A DNA stretch of 25,585 nucleotides from Proteobacteria bacterium UBA4656 (GTDB lineage Bacteria; Pseudomonadota; Gammaproteobacteria; Xanthomonadales; Ahniellaceae), in NCBI GenBank assembly GCA_002405525.1, contig DHLY01000015.1, positions 19,533 through 45,117 of the forward strand, in the 5' to 3' direction. The notes under the pieces are model-generated. The model was given only the letters and a program-made list of their open reading frames with translations, ran no database searches and was not told the origin of the DNA. A program made the translations under genes and the position numbers. Positions 19,705 to 25,585 of this stretch are shown in pieces. The stretch's first letter is position 1. Every line of letters starts with the position of its first letter.

Positions 19705-20858
19705 GCGGCGCCGGGCGCGGCCAGCAGGTCCGCGATCTCCGCCGCCGCCGCGCGCGCGGCGCCGCGGCGCAGGTCGAGGTGCAGTTCGCGATAGCGCGGC
19801 GCCAGCGCTGCCGCCGCCGCCGGGTCGCGGAACCAGCGCAGCACGGCGGCGGCGAGGCGGTCCGAAGTGCATTCGTCCTGCATCAGTTCCGGCGCCAGCT
19901 CCTCGCCGGCCAGCACATTGGGCAGCGCATAGCGGTCGGTCCGCATCAGGCCGAAGCTGCGCACGAGCCAGTGCGTGAGCGGTGCGATGCGGTAGCCGAT
20001 CACCATCGGCCTTTTCGCCAGCATGCCCTCCAGCGCGGCGGTGCCGGAGGCCAGCAGCACCACGTCGGCAGCCACCATCGCCTCGTGCGCGCAGCCGTCG
20101 AGCAGGCGCAGCGCGGGCATCGACGCCGCGGCGGTCGGCGCGAAAGCCGCACGGCAGGCGGCGCTGGCCATGGGTGCGACGGCCATCAGGCCCGGCACCT
20201 CGGCCGCGACGCGCGCCGCGGCGTCGGCGAAAACCGTCCCGAGCCGGCCGATCTCGCCCAGCCGCGAGCCCGGCAGCACGGCCAGCACCGGCGCGTCGGC
20301 CGGCAGGCCCAGTGCGGCGCGCGCGGCGGCGCGATCGGGTTCGAGCGGGAAGCGGTCGGCCAGCGGGTGGCCTACGAAGCGCGCGTCCACGCGGTGGCGG
20401 GCGTAGATCGGCGGCTCCATCGGGAACAGGCACAGCACGCGGTCGGCGCTGCGGCCGATCTTCGCCGCCCGGCCCTCGCGCCAGGCCCAGACCGAGGGGC
20501 TGACGAAGTGCACGGTGCGGATGCCGCGCGCCTTCAGCCGGCGCTCGACGCCGAGGTTGAAGTCCGGCGCGTCGATGCCGACATACACGTCGGGCCGCCC
20601 GTCGAGCAGCCGCGCCACCAGGTCGCGGCGCAGACGCAGCAGGCGCGGCAGGTGGCGCAGCACCTCGGCCAGCCCCATCACCGCCAGTTCGTCGCAGTCC
20701 CACCACGCGTCGAGCCCGGCCGCGCGCATCCGGGAGCCGCCGATGCCGCCGAACGTGGCGTCCGGAAAGCGTTCGCGCAGGGCGGCGAGCAGGTCCGCGC
20801 CGAGCAGGTCGCCCGAGGCTTCGCCGGCCACCAGCGCGATGCGCACGGCGCGCCTCAA
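19701..20858 (-). CDS. lpxB: Lipid A disaccharide synthase
   Basis: LpxB joins lipid X to UDP-2,3-diacylglucosamine to form the lipid A disaccharide, a peripheral membrane reaction of glycosyltransferase family 19. The 385-residue product opens with [16 protein letters not shown] and has [30 protein letters not shown] and the conserved late motif [13 protein letters not shown]. The frame starts with TTG at 20858, which overlaps the lpxA stop as TTGA. A GTG at 20846 four codons further in is an alternative giving a more usual N-terminus (VRIALVAGE). The TTG is kept because 4-nt overlaps are the rule in this operon. Its ATGA end starts rnhB. Confidence 0.95.
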   Translation of the reverse strand: MRRAVRIALVAGEASGDLLGADLLAALRERFPDATFGGIGGSRMRAAGLDAWWDCDELAVMGLAEVLRHLPRLLRLRRDLVARLLDGRPDVYVGIDAPDFNLGVERRLKARGIRTVHFVSPSVWAWREGRAAKIGRSADRVLCLFPMEPPIYARHRVDARFVGHPLADRFPLEPDRAAARAALGLPADAPVLAVLPGSRLGEIGRLGTVFADAAARVAAEVPGLMAVAPMASAACRAAFAPTAAASMPALRLLDGCAHEAMVAADVVLLASGTAALEGMLAKRPMVIGYRIAPLTHWLVRSFGLMRTDRYALPNVLAGEELAPELMQDECTSDRLAAAVLRWFRDPAAAAALAPRYRELHLDLRRGAARAAAAEIADLLAAPGAA

Positions 20859-21634
20859 CGGATCAGCGAGCGTTCGCTGCGGTCGATGAAGTCGAGCATC
20901 AGCCGCAGGTCGGGCGCGTCCTCCGCGGCGCTGGCGAGCTGCGCGCGGGCCTCCGCCAGCGGCAGGCCCGACTTGTACAGCGTCTTGAAGCCGCGCTTGA
21001 TCGACATGATGCGCGCGCTGTCGAAGCCGCGGCGCTTGAGGCCTTCGCTGTTGATGCCCTTGGGTTCCGCGAAGGGGCCGGCCACCGTCACGTAGGGCGG
21101 CACGTCGCGGTTGATCACCGAGCCCATCGAGGTGAAGGCGTGCGCGCCGACCTGGCAGAACTGGTGGATCAGGCTGAAGCCGCCGAGGATCACCCAGTCG
21201 TCGACCCGCACGTGGCCGGCCAGCGAGGCTGCGTTGGCGAAGATGCAGTGGTTGCCCACCGTGCAGTCATGGGCGATGTGCACGTAGGCCATGATCCAGT
21301 TGTCGTGGCCGATCCGGGTGATGCCACCATCCTGCACTGTGCCGCGGTTGATGGTGGTGAACTCGCGGATCGTGTTGCGGTCGCCGATTTGCAGCAGAGT
21401 GTCCTCGCCGGCGAACTTCTTGTCCTGCGGGTCGGCGCCGACCGAGGCGAACTGGTGGATGCGGTTGTCGCGGCCGATCCGCGTGGGGCCCTGGATCACC
21501 ACGTGCGGGCCGACCACGGTGCTCTCGCCGATTTCCACGCCCGGGCCGATCACGCTGTACGGGCCGACTGCGACGCCGCCGGCGAGCCGGGCCGCGGGAT
21601 CCACGATCGCGGTCGGGTGGATGCCGCCGGCCAT
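20855..21634 (-). CDS. lpxA: UDP-N-acetylglucosamine acyltransferase LpxA
   Basis: LpxA adds the first 3-hydroxyacyl chain from ACP to UDP-GlcNAc, the first step of lipid A synthesis, as a soluble homotrimer. The 259-residue product has a left-handed beta-helix of hexapeptide repeats ([20 protein letters not shown] onward), the catalytic His within [13 protein letters not shown], and the helical C-terminus with [11 protein letters not shown]. The open frame extends upstream into fabZ, but the ATG at 21634, one base after the fabZ stop (TGAGATG), fits the family length and start IHPTAIV. Its stop overlaps the lpxB TTG. Confidence 0.96.
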   Translation of the reverse strand: MAGGIHPTAIVDPAARLAGGVAVGPYSVIGPGVEIGESTVVGPHVVIQGPTRIGRDNRIHQFASVGADPQDKKFAGEDTLLQIGDRNTIREFTTINRGTVQDGGITRIGHDNWIMAYVHIAHDCTVGNHCIFANAASLAGHVRVDDWVILGGFSLIHQFCQVGAHAFTSMGSVINRDVPPYVTVAGPFAEPKGINSEGLKRRGFDSARIMSIKRGFKTLYKSGLPLAEARAQLASAAEDAPDLRLMLDFIDRSERSLIR

Positions 21635-21635
21635 C

Positions 21636-22106
21636 TCAGCGGCTCCGTTCGGCGCACAGGATCTCGGCGCAGGCGACCTCCTGTCCGGCAACCGTGGCCC
21701 GGCAGTCGTACAGGCCCATGCGCTTGAGCGTCCGCTTGAGGTCGATGTGCAGCACCAGTTGGTCGCCCGGGACCACGATCTGCGAAAAGCGCGCCTTGTC
21801 GACCTTCACCAGGTAGTAGACCGGCCTCTCGACCGAAGGCCCGTTGTTGGACAACTGGGTCAGCACGCCGGACGCCTGCGCCAGCGCCTCGATGATCAGC
21901 ACGCCCGGCATCACCGGGTGGCCGGGGAAGTGGCCCTGGAAGAAAGGTTCGTTGATGGTGACGTTCTTGATCGCGGTCAGATGCCGATGCGGCTCGAACG
22001 CGGTCACACGGTCCACCATCAGGAAAGGGTAGCGGTGCGGAAGCATCGACATGATGCGGTCGATGTCGAGCGGCATCGCGACCGCTGCGGACGGATTGTC
22101 AGTCAT
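21636..22106 (-). CDS. fabZ: 3-hydroxyacyl-ACP dehydratase FabZ
   Basis: FabZ dehydrates 3-hydroxyacyl-ACP in fatty acid elongation and competes with LpxA and LpxD for the same substrate pool. The 156-residue hot-dog-fold product has the start region [14 protein letters not shown] and the active-site segment [19 protein letters not shown] with catalytic His and Glu. The ATG at 22106 lies inside the end of lpxD (8-nt overlap, ATGACTGA) and has GGAG about 7 nt upstream. It is followed by lpxA with a one-base gap. Confidence 0.97.
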   Translation of the reverse strand: MTDNPSAAVAMPLDIDRIMSMLPHRYPFLMVDRVTAFEPHRHLTAIKNVTINEPFFQGHFPGHPVMPGVLIIEALAQASGVLTQLSNNGPSVERPVYYLVKVDKARFSQIVVPGDQLVLHIDLKRTLKRMGLYDCRATVAGQEVACAEILCAERSR

Positions 22107-23127
22107 CGGAGGGCTCCTGGTTGCCGCGGCGGACGCTGCGCGCCAGCGCGTCGAGCTGGCCGAAGCGCGCCGCGTTCCTGCGCCACTGCCGTCGGGGTTG
22201 CAGCGGCGTGCCCGAAGAATACTCTCCGGGCTCGCGGATGCTGCGGGTGACGAGACTCATCGCGGTGATCGTCACCCGGTCGCAGACCTCGAGGTGGCCG
22301 ACGATCCCGGCCGCCCCGCCGATCAGGCACCAGCGACCGATGCGCGTGCTGCCGGCGACCGCCGCGCAGCCCGCCATCGCGGTGTGGGCGCCGATCCGTA
22401 CGTTGTGACCGATCTGAATCTGGTTGTCGAGGCGCACGTCCTCCTCCAGCACCGTATCCTCGATCGCACCGCGGTCGATGGTGGTGTTGGCGCCGATCTC
22501 GCAGTCGTCGCCGATCCGCACCCCGCCCAGTTGCGGCACCTTGGTCCAGCCCGCGGACGAGGGCGCGATGCCGAAGCCGTCGGCGCCGATCACCGCGCCG
22601 GGGTGGACCAGCACGCGGCGTCCGAGGGTCACGCGCTCCACCAGGGTCACACGCGCGACCAGCCGCGACTGCGCGCCGACCGCGCAGCCGGGTCCGATCA
22701 CGCAGCCGGGGCCGAGTTCTGCGCCGGCCTCGATCCGCGATTGCGGTCCGACGCAGCAGTGCGGCCCGACGCTGGCCCCGGGATCGACCGACGCCGACGC
22801 GTCGACCACCGCGGTCGGGTGGATGCCGGGCACCGGGCGCGCGCGGCGCTCGAACAGCGCTGCGATGCGCGCGAAGTCGAGGTAGGGGTCGCGGCTGATC
22901 AGGGTGGCGCCGGGCGCTGTGCCGGCGTCGTCCTCGCGCAGCACCACCGCGGCGGCTCGCGTGCCCGGCAGCTGGGCGCGGTACGCACGGTTGGCGAAAA
23001 AGGCCAGCTGCGAGGGGCCCGCTCCGGCCAGCGTGCCGACACCGTCGATCCGCGCCGCCGGGTCGCCGCGCAGCCCCAGGCCGAAGCGCGCCGCCAGATC
23101 GCCGAGCGTGTGCGCAGCGCCACTCAC
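22099..23127 (-). CDS. lpxD: UDP-3-O-(3-hydroxyacyl)glucosamine N-acyltransferase LpxD
   Basis: LpxD adds the second, amide-linked 3-hydroxyacyl chain in lipid A synthesis. The 342-residue product has the N-terminal uridine-binding domain (SQLAFFANRAYRAQL), then a hexapeptide beta-helix from about residue 105 (GIHPTAVVDASASVDPGASV), the conserved VIGADGFGIAP and the catalytic His in IQIGHNVRIGAHTAM. The helical C-terminus is basic (PRRQWRRNAAR). The start is GTG at 23127, which overlaps the skp stop as GTGA; the longer open frame upstream belongs to the skp region. The last 8 nt overlap fabZ. Confidence 0.95.
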   Translation of the reverse strand: MSGAAHTLGDLAARFGLGLRGDPAARIDGVGTLAGAGPSQLAFFANRAYRAQLPGTRAAAVVLREDDAGTAPGATLISRDPYLDFARIAALFERRARPVPGIHPTAVVDASASVDPGASVGPHCCVGPQSRIEAGAELGPGCVIGPGCAVGAQSRLVARVTLVERVTLGRRVLVHPGAVIGADGFGIAPSSAGWTKVPQLGGVRIGDDCEIGANTTIDRGAIEDTVLEEDVRLDNQIQIGHNVRIGAHTAMAGCAAVAGSTRIGRWCLIGGAAGIVGHLEVCDRVTITAMSLVTRSIREPGEYSSGTPLQPRRQWRRNAARFGQLDALARSVRRGNQEPSDD

Positions 23128-23699
23128 GGCGCCTGCCCCGAGGCCTTGCGACGCAGTCTTTCGAGCACCTCGTCGGTGATGTCGATGTTCGCCGACGCAT
23201 AGACCTGCGGCGACTGCACGACCAGGTCGTACTGGCGTTCGCGCGCGAGTTCCACCACCACGTCGTGGACCTCGTCCCAGCGTTGCCGCAGCTCGTCGTC
23301 GCCGCGCGCGCTCAGTTCCTCGCGCAGGCGGGTCCGGAGGCGCTCGATGCTGCGGCGCAGGGTGTCGATCTCGACCTGCCGCGCGTCCGCCTCCGCCTGC
23401 GGCAGCAGGCCGGCCTCGCGGCGCTGCCGGTCCTCCAGACCTGCAAGGCGCTGCTCCTGCAGCTTGAGGTCGGCGTCGCGGCTGGCGAACTCGCGCGCCA
23501 GCGCCTCCCGCCCGGCCTGCACTTGCGGTGCGTTGTCGAGCAGTCGCTTCATGTCGACGTAGGCCACGCGTGCACCCTGCGCCGGCGCCGGCGCTGCCGG
23601 GAAGAGTGCGAACACGAGCGCGCAGAGGACGAACGCGGACGCACCCCCGCACCGGGCCGTGCGGCGCCGGTGCGCGGCGTTCGTCGGCTGTTTCGGCAT
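23124..23699 (-). CDS. skp: Periplasmic chaperone Skp/OmpH family
   Basis: Skp holds unfolded outer-membrane proteins in the periplasm and passes them to the BAM complex. The 191-residue product has an unusually long, basic N-terminus (MPKQPTNAAHRRRTARCGG) before the hydrophobic core of its signal peptide (FVLCALVFALFPAAPAPAQ, cut near residue 41). The mature part begins VAYVDMKRLLDNAPQVQAGR, the OmpH family start, then a charged coiled-coil (about residues 65-150) and ends with a beta-strand region (YDLVVQSPQVYASANIDIT). It sits 26 bp after bamA and overlaps lpxD by 4 nt, the usual bamA-skp-lpxD order. Confidence 0.92.
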   Translation of the reverse strand: MPKQPTNAAHRRRTARCGGASAFVLCALVFALFPAAPAPAQGARVAYVDMKRLLDNAPQVQAGREALAREFASRDADLKLQEQRLAGLEDRQRREAGLLPQAEADARQVEIDTLRRSIERLRTRLREELSARGDDELRQRWDEVHDVVVELARERQYDLVVQSPQVYASANIDITDEVLERLRRKASGQAP

Positions 23700-23725
23700 G
23701 GCGGCCTGGATCGCCCTCTGTGCGA

Positions 23726-25585
23726 TCAGAACGTGTTGCCGAACGAGAACTGCAGCGCCTCGGTGCGGTCGCCGTCCTTCTTCTTCAGCGGTGCCGAGAT
23801 GTTGACCACGATCGGGCCCACCGGTGCCTGCCATTTGAACGACAGGCCGACGGACGCGCGCAGTTCGCCGGCGTCCCAGGCGTCGAAGCTCTCGAACACG
23901 TTGCCGGCGTCGATGAATGCCGAGATCTGTGTCGAGTCCTCGTTGCGCTTGGCGAAGGGCGTGGGGAAGATGAATTCGAGACTGCCGGTGGTCTTGAAGG
24001 CGCCGCCCAGCGGCTGACAGCGGCCGATGAACACGCTCGCCGACTGGTCGCAGGGGCCCAGCGTGTTGTCCTCGAAGCCGCGCACGTCGCGTGTGCCGCC
24101 GGCGTAGAAGTTCTCGTAGAACGGCAGCCGGTCGGTGTCGCCGTAGCCGTCGCCGTAGTTGACCTCGCCGCGGGTCAGCAGCGTCAGCCACGAGGTCACC
24201 GGCCAGTAGCGTGCCGCCTGGTAGGTGACCTTGTAGAACTCCAGGTCCGAGCCGGGCATCGCGACCTCGGCGCCGAATCGCTGGAAGGCGCCGCGGGTCG
24301 GGGCGAAGAACTTGTTGCGCGAGTCGCGCGCCCAGAACGCCTTCAGCGTCCAGGTGTTGATCGTCCAGCGGCGGTTGTCGCCCGGGTTCTCGCAGGCCGC
24401 CGGGTCGTCGTCGTCCGCCGGGTCGTCGAAGCACGGCGTACGCTCGCGGTCGCCGAGTTCGTCGACCAGAAAGTCGATCAGCACGTCCGGCGTCAGCCCG
24501 TCGATCGTGTTCAACTGGTTGCGGTCCATGCCGAGCGCAAGCTGCACGGTGTCGGTCTCGGTCAGCGGCACGCCGAAGATCACCTCGCCGTTGGCGATGT
24601 CCGAGGTGTAGGAGGCGATGTTGGCCTCACCCTGGTCGAGCTCGCGGTAGCCGAGGTTGTAGCCGATGCTGAGGCCGTCGTCGGTGAAGTACGGATCGAA
24701 GTAGGAGACCTCGAAGGTCTTGGCGATGATGTTGTTCTGGGCGGTGATGCCGACACTGTTGCCGGTGCCGAGGAAGTTGCGCTGGGTGACCGAGATCGAG
24801 GTCAGCACGCCCTGCAGCTGCGAGTAGCCGACGCCGAACTGGAATGCGCCGGAGCTCTGCTCCTCGACCTTGACGTTGACGTCCACGAGATCGTCGGAGC
24901 CGGCCACGCGCGGGGTTTCGATCTCCACGGTCTTGAAGTAGCCGAGGCGCTGCAGGCGGATCTTGGACCGGTCGATCGCCGCCTGAGAGAACCACGCGCC
25001 CTCGAACTGGCGCATCTCGCGGCGCAGCACCTCGTCCATGGTGCGCGTGTTGCCCTGGAAGTTGATCCGGCGGACCTGGACCCGTTTGCCTGGGTTGACG
25101 AAGAAGTTGACCGACACCTCGCGCTTTTCCTTGTCCAGGGTCGGCAGCGGCGAGACGTCGGCGAAGGCGTAGCCGATGTTGGCCAGGACCTTGGTCATCG
25201 CCTCCGCGGTGGCCTCCAGCTTGCGGCGCGAGAAGATCTCGCCCGGCTTGGAGACCACCAGCTGGCGCAGCACCGCCTCGTCGAGGATCAGGTCGCCGGT
25301 GATCTTGATTTCGGAGATCGCGTACACCTCGCCCTCGCGGACGTTGGCGGTGATGAAGATCTCCTTCTTGTCGGGGCTGATCGCGACCTGGGTCGATTCC
25401 ACCGCGAAGTCGACGTATCCGCGGTCCTGGTAGAACGACTGCAGCTTCTCCAGGTCGCCGGACAGCTTTTCGCGCGAGTACTGGTCGTCGCGGCTGTACC
25501 ACGAAAGCCAGTTGCTGGTGTTCTGCTCGAACTCCTCGCGGATGTCGTCCTCGTCGAAGGTTTCGTTGCCGGTGATGTTGATGTG
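23726..25585 (-). CDS. bamA: Outer membrane assembly factor BamA (N-terminus outside window)
   Basis: BamA is the central barrel of the BAM complex, which inserts beta-barrel proteins in the outer membrane. The frame is open from the window edge to the TGA at 23726, giving 619 residues. Compared with E. coli BamA it begins in POTRA3 (HINITGNETFDEDDIREEF), then has POTRA4 (ISEIKITGDLILDEAVLRQL) and POTRA5 (VRRINFQGNTRTMDEVLRRE), so POTRA1-2 lie outside. The barrel contains VRGFEDNTLGP, the conserved loop-6 motif, followed by a Cys pair like the loop-6 disulfide of E. coli. Another loop is very acidic and has two Cys (CFDDPADDDDPAAC). The protein ends in FSFGNTF, the C-terminal Phe signal of outer-membrane barrels. 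It is first in the operon with skp. Confidence 0.97.
   Translation of the reverse strand, partial: HINITGNETFDEDDIREEFEQNTSNWLSWYSRDDQYSREKLSGDLEKLQSFYQDRGYVDFAVESTQVAISPDKKEIFITANVREGEVYAISEIKITGDLILDEAVLRQLVVSKPGEIFSRRKLEATAEAMTKVLANIGYAFADVSPLPTLDKEKREVSVNFFVNPGKRVQVRRINFQGNTRTMDEVLRREMRQFEGAWFSQAAIDRSKIRLQRLGYFKTVEIETPRVAGSDDLVDVNVKVEEQSSGAFQFGVGYSQLQGVLTSISVTQRNFLGTGNSVGITAQNNIIAKTFEVSYFDPYFTDDGLSIGYNLGYRELDQGEANIASYTSDIANGEVIFGVPLTETDTVQLALGMDRNQLNTIDGLTPDVLIDFLVDELGDRERTPCFDDPADDDDPAACENPGDNRRWTINTWTLKAFWARDSRNKFFAPTRGAFQRFGAEVAMPGSDLEFYKVTYQAARYWPVTSWLTLLTRGEVNYGDGYGDTDRLPFYENFYAGGTRDVRGFEDNTLGPCDQSASVFIGRCQPLGGAFKTTGSLEFIFPTPFAKRNEDSTQISAFIDAGNVFESFDAWDAGELRASVGLSFKWQAPVGPIVVNISAPLKKKDGDRTEALQFSFGNTF

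Overview
The window is GC-rich DNA of a Gram-negative bacterium, most likely a gammaproteobacterium of the Xanthomonadales/Lysobacterales group. This rests on the gene order bamA-skp-lpxD-fabZ-lpxA-lpxB-rnhB with dnaE nearby, an Atm1-type exporter, Zur, lipid A genes, and secreted proteins with a short aromatic/acidic C-terminal tail. The assignment is inferred from gene content; no rRNA or tRNA is present to confirm it.

Layout: (1) 1-461 holds the 3' end of a surface protein with an IPTL-type C-terminal anchor, closed by a very clear intrinsic terminator. (2) 545-3970 (minus) holds lpxH, a periplasmic cyclophilin and an Atm1/HMT1-type ABC exporter. (3) 4017-7417 (plus) is a probable operon, gltX - zur - secreted AstE/aspartoacylase-like metalloenzyme, with a visible promoter before gltX. 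(4) 7418-7945 holds a 48-residue Cys4 protein between two copies of a structured dispersed repeat. (5) 7994-11518 (minus) is dnaE. (6) 11640-19009 is an accessory block: a BNR/propeller lipoprotein (minus), a VIT1/CCC1-type transporter (plus) followed by a third repeat copy, and a large secreted FG-GAP/discoidin protein (minus) split by one in-frame TAG. (7) 19090-25585 (minus) is the outer-membrane biogenesis operon rnhB-lpxB-lpxA-fabZ-lpxD-skp-bamA (listed by coordinate; transcription runs from bamA to rnhB), with bamA cut by the window edge.

In the last operon almost every junction is a 1-8 nt overlap or gap (GTGA, ATGACTGA, TTGA, ATGA), so translational coupling is likely. The products act together: BamA and Skp deliver and fold outer-membrane proteins, LpxD/LpxA/LpxB and FabZ make lipid A precursors and fatty acids, and LpxH at 545-1267 supplies the step between LpxD and LpxB. 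In many gammaproteobacteria rnhB is followed directly by dnaE; here about 7.5 kb of accessory genes separates them.

The best candidate for something undescribed is the dispersed element at 7418-7570, 7798-7945 and 15279-15437. All three copies start directly after a TGA stop codon, have the same orientation as the gene before them, and can fold into the same series of hairpins. One hairpin has a GNRA tetraloop in all three copies, and stem changes are partly compensated. I found no CRISPR array, transposase, tRNA or rRNA.
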